64,000 nt of DNA, from the NCBI GenBank assembly GCA_945643635.1, contig CALZFC010000103.1:551501-615500 (forward strand), given 5' to 3'. Source of the DNA: Allodiplogaster sudhausi. Taxonomy: Eukaryota > Nematoda > Chromadorea > Rhabditida > Diplogasteridae. The translations under genes and the position numbers were made by a program. A model generated the notes under the pieces. It made no database searches and was not told where the DNA came from. It saw only the letters and a program-made list of their open reading frames with translations. Numbering within the stretch: position 1 is the stretch's first letter; every line of letters starts with the position of its first letter. Below are positions 11,221 to 22,423 of this stretch, piece after piece.

Positions 11221-13372
11221 TTAAGAGAGCCTCTCTGTAAGACTCAAGGAGGCTTGTATAGGCTCCTGCCCTGAGGAATTTTTGTTTTCTTTAACTTTGA
11301 AAACTTTATGAGGGATGTATCCCTTGTTCATAACGAAGTCTAGGCGGTCAGAAAGTTTAGAAAAAAATTTTTCACTTGGATATGTCGTAATGTTCATAAA
11401 CTTTGGATGACCATATCTAACGTTATGCTTAATATTTCTCAATATTCTTTTCACTGTTCGATTCCTTGTCGAAAACTACACAAAAAAGTCCCAGATGACC
11501 ATATTCGAAAAATTAACATTTTTAAAACTTTTGGTGAATTGAATTTTTTGAAAAGTGGTTTTCAGCCAATAACTTTTTTTTTTTACTATTACTTTCCAAA
11601 AACTGAATCTTCCACGTGAAAGAGGAGCGAAAACTACATATAATATGTTTCTACGACGAAAAATCTCGGACACTTTTTTTGGGTATCTGCATTTGAATAA
11701 GCGTTCCTAAGCCAATTTCGGCTTTGGCTGCAAATAATAATTTCTTTGAAACTTCATCAATTGTAAAATAGAATGTTCCATTCGATGTAATTTTTCATGC
11801 TATTTCAAATGGTATATACTTTGTTTGCAAAAGAAATTAGTCTAAAGGCCTAAAATTGACTTTTTGTGTTTTTGGCCAATTTCTGATGTTAAAATACTCA
11901 TTCTTTGGAACATGAATAGGTCATGTTGACCAATTTTCCACATAATATTTATTCTACAAGAAAGAGCATTTAAAACTGAGTCGGATACAGCTTTATAATC
12001 AAAATCTGAGGACACTTTTTTTGGGAATATGTATTTGAATGCAGACTGTTGAAGGCGATATTGCTGAATGTTTTTTAGCAAATATAACGTTTTTGCCTGA
12101 AGAATGAAATATAATATGCAGAAAAATTTCATTTCGATCATGCGTACCATGGATGGTACTCAAAAGTAGAAAATGAACGTCAAATTTATGTTTCTCGTCT
12201 CAAAAAACCTTATGGCACAGTTTTCAGAACATAAGTTCCATTGGTACCATTTATCTCAGAACAGCTCAAAATAGTCGAATCCTGTCGTCGATTTTTTTTT
12301 TCGAAATTTCAAGATTTCTGAAACATGAACTGGTATTGCTCTTTCATCGTTGGATATATTATGCAAAAGTCTCTGCTCTTTCGAACGTTTATGACCGTTT
12401 TGGCACTGCGGCTCAAAAATGGCTTGATAGTTGGCTCCGAATAAGTTTTCATACATTTATTTCACCAGCAATTCTCGTAAAAATGAAATTTCTTGACTTT
12501 TTGAATACTTTAGAGTGGTATATCATAAAAGAACTTCGAACAATTCTGGAATACCCATTATTGGGTGCTAGATGTTTCAAAAGAACAAATTTTAAATATT
12601 TGCTAAAAAATATTCAGCAATATCGATTCCAACAGTCTGCATTCAAATACATATTCCCAAAAAAATGTCCTCAGATTTTGATTATAAAGCTGTATATGAC
12701 TCAGTTTTAACTGCTCTTTCTTGTAGAATAAATATTATGTGGAAAATCGGTCTACATGACCTATTCATGTTCCAAAGAATGAGTATTTTAACATCAGAAA
12801 TTTTCCAAAAACACAAAAAGTCAATTTTAGGCCTTTAGACTAATTTCTTTTGCAAACAAAGTATATACCATTTGAAAGAGCATGAAAAATTACATCGAAT
12901 GGAACATTCTATTTTACAATTGATGAAGTTTCAAAGAAATTATTATTTGCAGCCAAAGCCGAAATTGGCTTAGGAACGCTTATTCAAATGCAGATACCCA
13001 AAAAAAGTGTCCGAGATTTTTCGTCGTAGAAACATATTATATGTAGTTTTCGCTCCTCTTTCACGTGGAAGATTCAGTTTTTGGAAAGTAATAGTAAAAA
13101 AAAAGTTATTTGCTGAAAACCACTTTTCAAAAAATTCAATTGACCAAAAGTTCATCTGGGACTTTTTTGTGTAGTTTTCGACAAGGAATCGAACAGTGAA
13201 AAGAATATTGAGAAGTATTAAGTATAACGTTAGATATGGGCATCCAAAGTTTATGAACATTACGACTTCGTTATGAACAAGGGATACATCCCTCATAAAG
13301 TTTTCAAAGTAAAAGAAAACAAAAATTCCTCAGGGCAGACGCTCCTTGATCATTACAGAGAGGCTCTCTTAA
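11221..13372. mobile_element. 2.15-kb fold-back element with about 0.8-0.9-kb inverted arms and TTAA ends
   Basis: The left arm (11221 to about 12095) is the reverse complement of the right arm (about 12590-13372), with a central unpaired spacer of about 500 bp. Both ends are TTAAGAGAGCCTCTCTGTAA when read inwards. TTAA at 11221-11224 and 13369-13372 may be the target duplication, as in piggyBac- or Kolobok-type elements (inference). The arms carry no long open frame that looks like a protein. It is probably non-autonomous. One arm has small deletions relative to the other near 11240 and 13340. Confidence 0.85.
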
Positions 13373-14794
13373 GCCAGTTTGATGTTAATGACGATTTCCC
13401 TTTGTCTCGGGTGAAAATTCAGTGAAATGTTTTATGTAAGTGGGACCGTTAGGCTACTTAATAAAAAAATTAAATTATAGTAATAAAATAATAATAAAAC
13501 AATTAATAGTGAAAGTAATCAAAAAATTGTTACAAATGTAATGATTATTCACACACATATCATTTACTACGTAAGCCAACAGTGGAATAATAATTAGCAT
13601 ATCGCTGGGCACTAGAGTGAACGGCAAAATGGGACTCGATGGTAAGAATGAGATGCGAGGGGAGTCATTATAACACGTAGACGAGAGATAACAAAAGCTA
13701 TGAGAGTCACACTGGTGACAGGCAAAAGGTGCACCGGGCAGCTTTTTTTTTTCTCGTCACAACCTGCGTCTCCATTTTTGTGTTGTCTCTCCATTTTCTT
13801 GCTTCTTCTGAATAAGTAATCACCTCCAAAGTTCGGAACATGAAGTGCACACGAGCGAGTAAGTGATCACATGCAGGACACATGTGAATTATGATGGGCT
13901 GGCAAATTCTTCTCTTTCATACATGTTTCAAGCTTTAGACAGATTGAATGCGTGGCAGAAGTGGAGATGAGCAAACAAGGGAAGAGAGAGAGCGAGAGAG
14001 AGAGAGAGAGAGAGAGATTGGCAGACATCGAGGGTAAAAGAGAGAGGCAGTTCTATCATCTATTCTGCGTGTCCTCTAGTAGCTAAAGCTAATTATAGCA
14101 AAAGGTAAATTAATAACGTCATCCGCGAACAGAATGTGGTTTGATGTTTATTTTATATATATTTATTTTATAAATTTTCAGACATTGAAAAACAAGTAAC
14201 TATAACTGTTTATAATTTTAAATTATTGTTCTAAATAGATGAAATAGTATTGGATTGACTAACAGAAATATGAATCAGCTCGTTTTCTTTTTTCTTGGTG
14301 GTTGCAATGAAATCGTCGAGTTTTTCGACTTCTCCTCATTCTCCTTCTCGCTCTTCTTCTGCGGCTTTTTATGTGGTAGCGGCAAGGTCTGGAAAACAAT
14401 TTTTTGAAGAAGTTTAATTGCATCGCCAAAATCAACTTTCAATGAGAAAATTGCTAATCGTAAGTTCTCGAAGTTTTCCCTCCTGTTCAAGAGATCTTGT
14501 AAAATCAACATTTCTGTCAAACTCCTTCAAAACTGTCTGTGATAACCGAGCGAATATTTACGAAGGCGATGTTTAGCAAAAACCAGTGATTAAATATAAC
14601 TTATTTAATAGAAAAAAACCCATTTAAATGAGCGAATAAAACCTTGTATCTCAGCCTTAGCTGCTTCAACATGCTTTCCATATCATGATTATAGTTGTAC
14701 CGATCACGATAGTTAGGCGGCTTCCGTTGTCGATTTCGGGTCGAGTCCGCAGTTACGATGGTAGAAAAGCTCTCTCGGCCTAAACCTCTCGAGA
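13373..14794. other. Mostly gene-free stretch with a (GA)n run
   Basis: A GA dinucleotide run lies at about 13982-14019. A minus-strand frame at 14275-14520 encodes 81 residues with a Lys/Ser-rich tail (PHKKPQKKSEKENEEKSK). I do not recognise it, it has no clear splice partners, and it may be chance. Otherwise I see nothing. Confidence 0.4.
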
Positions 14795-15753
14795 ATGCTC
14801 CCGCTCGATGTTGAGACCCGTTGGCTCTCTAAGTTGAAGACTGCAAGAGCCTACCAAGAGTGCGAAGCTGAGTTGTTCTGTCACAAGGATAGACACAAGC
14901 TTCCAGAGGTAGCTATTATTAATGTATTTCTTCATTGATAATCTACAGTATATTTAAGGATGTTCGGGCTGCTCTGGACTTTCTCTCTGCCAATCGCCCA
15001 GACTTCGAGGATGTTCTTTACGTGTTGGAGCAGTTCGAAGGCTTTATTGAATTCTTTCAGGTTTGAAATGTCCATTTATTTAACAATTAAATAAGCGTTA
15101 TTTAGAAGGACGCAGCTTTGCTGTGTGAAGTCTGGCCTAAGTGGCACGAACTGAGGAAGCGATTCCACACGATAGTCACGACATCCGACTCTGACCTGCT
15201 GTGCGCGCTTGGTAGAAGCGCCTACAAGTGCATGATGAGGAAAGAGGAGGATGGAATCATCACGAAGTTCCATCGAGTTGCCACGCTTCTGCACCCTAAA
15301 AGGAGGAAACTACGTCTCGTCGCCAACGACGATCAGCGGAAGGGAGTTATTCAGGAACTAAAAGATCTCCTGAAGAATTCCACGAACGCCACCCAGTCTT
15401 CCACCTCCCAGCCTAAACCTGCTAAGCGTTCCCGAACCGCTTATGATGATGTGTCTGATTCTGAAGATGAATCAGTTTCGGAAGTTGATATCTATTTGAA
15501 CTCTCACTTTAAATTTGTTGACTCTTCTGGCCTTGACCACGATGATCCCCTTCTAGCTTGGAGAGATCGTGCTTCTGATTTCCCCCAGCTCTCCCGACTT
15601 GTTCTTCAATTGTTTTCCATTCCTGCCTCAACTGCAGTTGCAGAACGTTCATTTTCTGACCTCAGAAATCTCGTCCCTGAGAAAAGGGAACGTCTTTCAC
15701 CTGAATCCGTCTTCAACTCTCTCATTGTCCGTTCTCTGCTGAATCTGCAATAA
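14795..15753 (+). pseudogene. hAT-family transposase, C-terminal part
   Basis: Three in-phase exons (14795-14908, 14959-15060, 15106-15753) encode about 287 residues. The first contains DVETRWLS, a conserved hAT block. The last ends with the hAT dimerisation region: FPQLSRLVLQLFSIPAST, then AVAERSFSDLR and a Leu-rich tail. A Ser/Asp/Glu-rich segment separates them. Full hAT transposases usually have 500-700 residues, including an N-terminal BED finger and the first catalytic Asp. I find neither upstream, so the copy is 5'-truncated. The downstream GC-rich terminal sequence to 16089 fits its 3' end. Confidence 0.8.
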
Positions 15754-15956
15754 CAACATTCACAACTACCTAATGCAATACAATAGCGAGTAATCCAATC
15801 TAATCGCTTTTCTTTTATAACATCCCGGTCAATTTATGTGTAGGTAATTGCTTACGAAGCCTTCTGAAAAGGAATTTATTTTATTTTTTCTGCCATTTAA
15901 AATGATGCTAATAAAAGGACGAATTAGAAATTTAAATCTGTCATTTTTAAAAATCG

Positions 15957-16089
15957 GGCCGGCCCGCATGGGCCCGGGCCGGCCGGGCCCAAAATTCAAG
16001 GGCCCTAAAACTGCGGGCCGGGCCGGGCCGAGATTTTGGGCCCGAAGGGCCGGCCGGGCCCAAAAAATTTGGGCCAGCGTGCATCTCTG
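15957..16089. mobile_element. GC-rich 3' subterminal region and putative terminal repeat of the hAT element
   Basis: Repeated GGGCCGGCC and GGGCCC motifs stand out in AT-rich surroundings. The block ends in GCATCTCTG; read inwards this gives CAGAGATGC, a plausible hAT-like terminus beginning with CAG. I did not find a matching left terminus or the 8-bp direct duplicate of ATCACAAG, which agrees with 5' truncation. Confidence 0.5.
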
Positions 16090-16881
16090 ATCACAAGTCG
16101 TGACGGTACCAATGGGCTATTCGGTCATCATACCAACTTGCAAGTGAAGATGTAGACATTCGTGTGGAATGTGATCATACATCACATGATCACAGATTAT
16201 GCCAAGGGGGGGGGGGTAATATTTTTTAAGCAAGTAGAAATATCACAAGTCCGGAATAAATAGAGCAATTGATATTGCCCCGAGGGGGGTTGAACCTGGG
16301 ACTTTACGATTTGAAAACCAATGAGCCAATCGGACGTCATTCCAACTCGCATCTTAATATGTAGACATGCAAACGTGTATGTGTAAGTGATACATATTTT
16401 CCCCCAAGTACAAAACCCCTAGTGAATTATTCAGATACAAGAATATTTTTCAAGTCCACCACCCATTGAATGTTACTTCTAAAATTTTCCCAAGTCCAGG
16501 AAGAGTGAATGAATAGTGATAGGAATATAACGAGCTATACATATTTTCCCAAGAGGATCGAAAAGGGCCAATCATTTTGAAATAGATCCCTATACCAATG
16601 ACGCATTCGGCAGCCATACATTGTCAGAAGTAAAATTGTGGACAGATGTACATGTATAAGGAAGTGACAGAGGACTATATTCCCAAGTCCATAAACTAAT
16701 ATTTAGGCTGCTCATCTTTATTCTTTGTTTGAAGTGTGACCTTATTAAGCTAAAAAATCACTTTATTATTTCCAAACATAGTTCACATCTATTCTTTCGT
16801 ATTTCATCTTAATTTTTTAATGTGATATTGCTCAAATATAAAAGACAAAATTTATTCTTCAACATTTCTTTTATTCATATT
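16090..16881. repeat. tRNA-derived (SINE-like) dispersed repeats
   Basis: On the minus strand near 16277-16345 a tRNA-like block has an A-box-like GGCTCATTGG and a B-box-like GGTTCAACCCC. Related units lie around 16100 and 16600. Both strands of 31914-32520 carry the same family. The motifs 'gtagacat...' and 'gtgatcatacatcacatgat' recur between units. The arms do not form a convincing cloverleaf. Confidence 0.6.
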
Positions 16882-17126
16882 TCAATAATCCCACTCGAAA
16901 GCATTGCATGACGTGCATGTCGAGAACTTGCGATCCGGATTGGATTTGGTGGGGGAAGTGTGCTCCTTCCGATCCGCATCCTTGCAACACCGAATCAGGG
17001 GCTCATAATCCGACGGCACACCGATTCTGCGGACCTTGCTCTCCGCATGCGCTTGGCACGAGAACAGGAGATTCTGAAAAAATATAATTTCTTAGCAAAT
17101 CGAGAATAATATTTATAGAATACTTA

Positions 17127-17161
<35 letters not shown>

Positions 17162-18023
17162 TATATGTATGTGTTTATATTTTAAAACTCTCACCTTTCC
17201 GTTATCAACACTCACCTTGCCATACACATGCATAACCATGGAATTTTCACAGCCACAATTGGGTCGCTTCATCTGTAAGAATATAGAAATTATTGTAGAG
17301 TGAAAGTGAAACATACTATAGGTTTATTGAACAAAGAATATAAAAAATTAGTCATACCTTCTTCCCGTCACGTTTCGTTTTCACCACTGAACCGTCATCG
17401 GAATCGTCATCATCCAACACCACAAGCTTAGCTGCCTTCTTTAAAAAATAGAAAATTATTAATTAAGACAATCTTATTTTAGTTGGTGTGAAGGAAGGTA
17501 GAATATAGAAATTATTGTAGAGTGAAAGTGAAACATACTATAGGTTTATTGAACAAAGAATATAAAAAATTAGTCATACCTTCTTCCCGTCGGCAACAAG
17601 TTTTGTTTTCACCACTGAACCGTCATCGGAATCGTCATCATCCAACACCACAAGCTTAGCTGCCTTCTTAAAAAAATAGAAAATTATTAATTAAGACAAT
17701 CCTATATTTTAGTTGGTGTGAAGGTTGTAGAATAAAAGTGAAACATACTATAGGTTTATTGAACAAAGAATGTAAAAAATAGTCATACCTTCTTCCCGCC
17801 GACACCGCGTTTCGTGTTCTCATTTGCCTCGTCAGATGAATCGACAATCTCCCGTTTCAATTCCTCCTTAAAAAACAACTAGACAATTGTTTATTAAGGC
17901 GATATTTAAAAGTGTTAATGTATTAAAAAGGAAATACATAGAATGAAGCAATACATAGATAAGAAAGGAGAATAAAATTTCTGAACATACACCATTAGTC
18001 TCGTTGTTAGAGATAGCCGCCAT
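16882..18023 (-). CDS. Small GRF-zinc-finger-like protein with duplicated acidic exon
   Basis: Six exons: 17991-18023, 17789-17866, 17580-17666, 17358-17438, 17195-17272 and 16882-17073, all phase 0, 182 residues. The start codon follows TTTTTTCAG directly, as at an SL trans-splice acceptor. The C-terminal two exons carry RPNCGCENSMVMHVYG, NGK, LLFSCQ and CNAFEWDY. That is close to the zf-GRF pattern (C-x-C ... NGR-x-F-x-C ... C-x-F-x-W), a zinc ribbon-like nucleic-acid-binding fold found in topoisomerase III, NEIL3 and similar proteins (family knowledge). The three preceding exons encode Asp/Ser/Lys-rich segments. Two of them are near-identical (KAAKLVVLDDDDSDDGSVVK) from a tandem exon duplication. 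Function unknown; nuclear location is a guess. Confidence 0.7.
17281..17728. repeat. Tandem duplication of an exon with its intron (period about 222 bp)
   Basis: The unit starting 'atatagaaattattgtagag' at 17281 restarts at 17503. It contains one acidic exon plus most of the flanking introns. A third, more diverged partial unit follows at about 17730-17800. The second copy carries a 6-bp in-frame insertion in the exon (VKTKLVADGKK versus VKTKRDGKK). Confidence 0.95.
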
Positions 18024-19468
18024 CTGAAAAAAGATAGTAAATAAAAAAATGAAAAGTGAAAAAAGTGATTGGATACGTACGAAATCTCTGACTTAAGTAT
18101 TCGAACCTGGAATGCAGACAATATGAGAGACCATCGTCTCAAAGTCCCAGAGATGTAGACAGATTCCGGATCTAAATGCATTTTCATTATCCAGGATGAA
18201 TGGAAAAAGAAGACAAAGAAATACAAGAGATTATATCAAATATGTATTTAGAGAAAGAGAGAGATAGACAAGAATGCAATCCTTTGGATTGAAATGGAAT
18301 GTATTATCATGTTTTACAGATCTCTTTAGACAGTGTCAACAACAAAAAAAATAGAGGAGAGAGAGAGTATGTAAAAAGTCATACACACCGGAAGTGTGGA
18401 TATGTATAAACTAAAAAATTGTTTTTGAATGATGACTCTAGAAGGAAAGAAGGAAAGCAAGAGAAAGAAGGAAAAGCGAAAAAAGTTGAGATGAAGTTAA
18501 TGAACAAACCGTACTAACATTCGAATCTTATCCTCCAGATATACTACGTGAACCTTCTCGAGAAGGTAGGAGCAATTAACGTTGAAGACACAGGAGATGA
18601 ACATATGTAATGTCTGAAAAAATGCAGTGAGATTAACAACGAAAAGAAAAGTTTCGACAACAAATAGTGAGAGTATGTATGCACCGAACATAAGAATAAA
18701 GAAATAATCGTTATGTAAACAACAAAAAATTACACGCAAAATATGCCGAATTGGCGTTGTCAAGATCTCTCTTCTTTTTTTCATTTAATGAGTCCGTTAT
18801 TCTGTTCAATTATTTCGCTAAAGATCTGAAGGCGTTCTATGTTCTCTCGGTCTCTATCTTTCTGTATACCTTTCTTATAACGCTTAACGCGACCGCTTTC
18901 GTCCGATTCCACGTGGCCGAACTTTTCATTATGCATTTAAATTACCTTCCTAGTTGTTTCTTGTTTCTGTTATTTTGATTTTACTTGTCCAAAAACGCTT
19001 TGGCATTATCAAATCCAAAAAATTTTATTTGTCACGTTATCAGATGATTGAATACATTCGTGATATACATGGCTAATAATTTCCTTTTCAGGTATTGCCT
19101 TCTTATACAAGGCATCACGCAGACTGATATCTTAGTAAACAAGATGTAGGAGAACGAACCACGTGACGGCATATTCGAAAGGTGTGAATAAAGATACTTT
19201 ATTTAATTTTTTTAAACCAAGTGTGTCAAGCCTTGTCTTTATTAGTGACAGTAATTTGTAGAATAGTTATACCAAGGAATATAACGTAATGTACATAAAA
19301 CTGTCATGCAAGATCCCATTCCCTTTCCAAAAGGTTTTTTGTTAAGACATGTTGCATGATAATTTATTTACAATCAAACAACACTCACAGTTGCAAGGTC
19401 ATGTCTGATATTTATTAGTGTTTAAGACTTAAAACTGTGGATTTGTGATACCGGAAATTAGTATGGTA
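18024..19468. other. Gene-free stretch
   Basis: AT-rich sequence with short AG runs near 18250 and 18355. I find no exon set with coding-like composition and no repeat with a partner elsewhere in the window. Confidence 0.5.
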
Positions 19469-20014
19469 CAGTCCCGATCAACATTGTTGGGTCCGGTATT
19501 AATAGTATTAATAGTATTAATATAAATAATACAAACTGGAATAGCGCGCTGAATACACATTTTCGTGCCATTTCGCGTAGGAGATTACCTATTTCGACCA
19601 TGGAGATTACGACTGTGAAGACCGTTTTCAAATATATGCTGAAATGGCTGAGATCTCATAATATTGCATTTAATTTGGCCGCATTTGGGTTCCAAACGGG
19701 CTTGCTTCAACTCCTGGACTACAAAGTGCAAAATAACGTGAAATTTTCAGAGCACTTCTTACCTATTTTGAGTTTCTTGTTTTATTTCGTTTGAGTTTTT
19801 CATTTTGTTTATGTATAAACGACGAAAAAAAAAAGCAAAAAAAAATTTTCGTGCTTGCAAAAATCTGTTCTCAAAAGGGTATCGAACCGAGACCTCGAGA
19901 CTGCCGCTCAAAGACTTACCAATACTCTACAGACGATACCTTTCTTTGGACAGCGTCGATTGCTCACAAAGGAAACGTCGATTCTGAACACTCTCTGTTT
20001 CCTACTTTAGTGGG

Positions 20015-20058
<44 letters not shown>

Positions 20059-20179
20059 AAGAATGTGCAGCGTCGACTACATCTTCTCTGCGTCACCGTT
20101 TCAAGGCTGAAGCTACGGTATGTCGTTAGACCAACGACTTTTTTCTCATTGTCAGTTAACAGCACCTGCACCTTCTTTC

Positions 20180-20232
<53 letters not shown>

Positions 20233-20786
20233 CCACTAAAGTATGAGCGAACGTGTTCAGAATCGACGTTTCCTTTGTGAGGCAATTGACGCTGTCCAAA
20301 GAAAGGTATCATCCGATACGTTTGTACCGTCTGTAGAGTATTGGTAAGTCCTTGACCGGCAATCTCGAGGGCTCGGTTCGATACACTTTTGAGAACAGAT
20401 TTTTGCAAGCACGAAAATTTTTTTTGCTTTTTTTTCGTCGTTTATACATAAACAAAATGAGAAACTCAAACGAAATAAAACAAGAAACTCAAGAAAGGTA
20501 AGAAGTGCTTTGAAAATTTCATTTTGCACTTTGTAGTCTAGGAGTTGATGCCAGCCCGTTTGGAACCCAAACACAGCCAAATTAAATGCAATATTATGAG
20601 ATCTCAGCCATTTCAGCATATTTTTGGAAACGTTCTTCACAGTCGTAATCTCCATTGTCGAAATAGGTAAACGAATTCGCGAAATGGCACGAAAATGCGT
20701 ATTCAGAAAGCTATTCGAGTTTGTATTATTTATATTAATACTATTAATACTATTAATACCGGACCCAACAATGTTGAGCGGGACTG
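19469..20786. mobile_element. 1.3-kb fold-back element with CAGTCCCG ends and TA flanks
   Basis: The left arm starts CAGTCCCGATCAACATTG. The right arm read inwards starts CAGTCCCGCTCAACATTG. TA precedes the left end (19467-19468) and follows the right end (20787-20788), as for Tc1/mariner insertions. The arms pair over more than 500 bp, include a TATTAATAG tandem, and end inside a (GA)n run on one side and a (CT)n run on the other. The unpaired middle is only about 130 bp (20055-20180). Each arm also holds a tRNA-like block with GGTTCGATACC. No transposase is visible, so it is probably a MITE-like element or an inverted dimer. Confidence 0.85.
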
Positions 20787-21886
20787 TATGTGCCAAACCT
20801 TTAACTTTACAAAGTGAATGTCTTAGATATAACACATACAAGTAATTGTTCGCTTCCAAAAACCTTTTTTTCCTATAGAAAAATGTCATATAAAGGTTAT
20901 TGTATTTATAATACAAGTTGGATATGATAGACAGTAGTACGGTATGTACATAGAAACGGTATATACACAAGCTTTTTAAAAAATTCATGTTGGCAGGGCA
21001 TGAACGTGTTGGAAGACAGACAAAACGTTACAGTTCAGTGCGCAAGACGAGGGCATCGTTATCGACGCGTTATGTGTAACAAGGTTTTTTTTATTCATTT
21101 CTAATTCAAGTAAATGAAAACCCTTTTCTTATATTAAAAAAAAAAGAAAACACAAAAAACCTTACAGAAATACTTGTGGAGGCCATAATACGACCAAGAA
21201 TTTTTCACGTGCGGCGAGATGTTGGGATCGTAATCTACTCCCAGGTTGGATATATTTTAATAGAATATAATCTCTTTGGTATATGTAACAATGTTTTTAT
21301 TCATTTCTAATTCGAGGGAATTAAAAAAAAAACCTTTTACTTATAAAAACCTATTACAGAATTGCCTGTGAAAGCCATAAGAATGCCTTTTAAACCCTCT
21401 GGTGGACGGGGCGCATCGTCAAGTCGCCGAAATGAATGTGTGTTCCCTCTTTATTTATTTTTGCTGCAAAATGTGGCATGCTGGACGTATCTTATTTACT
21501 TTATTTTGTGGGTTGTGTATGCAAGATAGTATCACAGTATGTACATAAAAATAACTTTAAAAAAACAATTCCCTTTTCATATTCAATTTATACAGAACAT
21601 AATGAATAACAATTTTATTTATTTATATTTTTAATATAGATGTTTTTTTTAAATTTAAATATATTTTTAATGTTAAATATTTTCAGATTCACGATGACGA
21701 TTCGGGATTATTAAAAAATTTTCTCTGTTATTCATAATTGATAAAGATATTGTATCAAGATCTAGTGTACTATTTTCAGTCTCTTGTTTTGAAAAAAAAC
21801 AATTACAGTACAAACTTGTCATTACCGTGAAGGATTGGGTGTTGTGAATGAAGACCCTCGCTTTGTTCTTCCTTAATGAAATTATT
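20787..21886. repeat. AT-rich stretch with a diverged 200-bp tandem duplication
   Basis: A segment around 21065-21195 (GTAACA..., 'ttattcatttctaattc', TTACAGAA...TGTG..GCCATAA) recurs at about 21275-21390. No gene is seen. Confidence 0.6.
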
Positions 21887-22219
21887 TTAATGAACAACAG
21901 GACGACAAATTTTAAAGGTAAACAAAAAATGTTTGGATTCTTCATAGGCATTATTGTTCTTCATTAGCTTTACCATTAGATCGTCAAGAACAAGTAGTGC
22001 TTTTTCATTCTTCTTTTCCCTCAACGTTTCAATGTCAGGGATGCCTTCATGCATTGTGACATGTGCAAGATTGGCAAACTCGTTATAGCCAGTTTGGTAT
22101 TCATTGTAACAGAAAATAACATGTCCAGGCTTTACATTTTCATACACTTGTTATCTTGTTGTTATAATTCTATGAATTAATGTGCTTTTTCCACATCCCG
22201 AAGGTCCACATACAAGCAT
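21887..22219 (-). pseudogene. Polinton/Maverick-type packaging ATPase fragment (broken)
   Basis: The minus strand encodes a Walker A loop (GPSGCGKST) followed, about 80 codons later, by a hydrophobic Walker B strand ending in two Asp (LLVLDD). This is the A32-like FtsK/HerA-type ATPase layout of Polintons/Mavericks and related DNA viruses (family knowledge). An in-frame TAA lies at 22151-22153, between Walker A and the rest. The C-terminal half of the normal domain is missing. It lies downstream of the polymerase pseudogene on the same strand, so both probably come from one insertion. No integrase, protease or capsid gene was seen nearby. Confidence 0.7.
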
Positions 22220-22423
22220 ACACGAAGGCCAAGTAAGATACATTTATCGCAAGTTTCAAAAGTACTAATTTTTTTCAAGTACAACAACTGAAATCAAAAT
22301 TATTCAAAGTACGTTTCACAATTCAACACAGTCGGAAATCAGAAACCTTTTGGTAATTCAGGACTACTGACAATGACGTTTCCAGCAAAGCTTCACAAGA
22401 AAAGGCAGACAGTGATTGGTGCA

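Noticed and set aside
20257..20988. 243-residue open frame on the minus strand
   Set aside because: It spans one arm of the fold-back element with AT-rich composition; no family features, and the other arm has the same piece broken.
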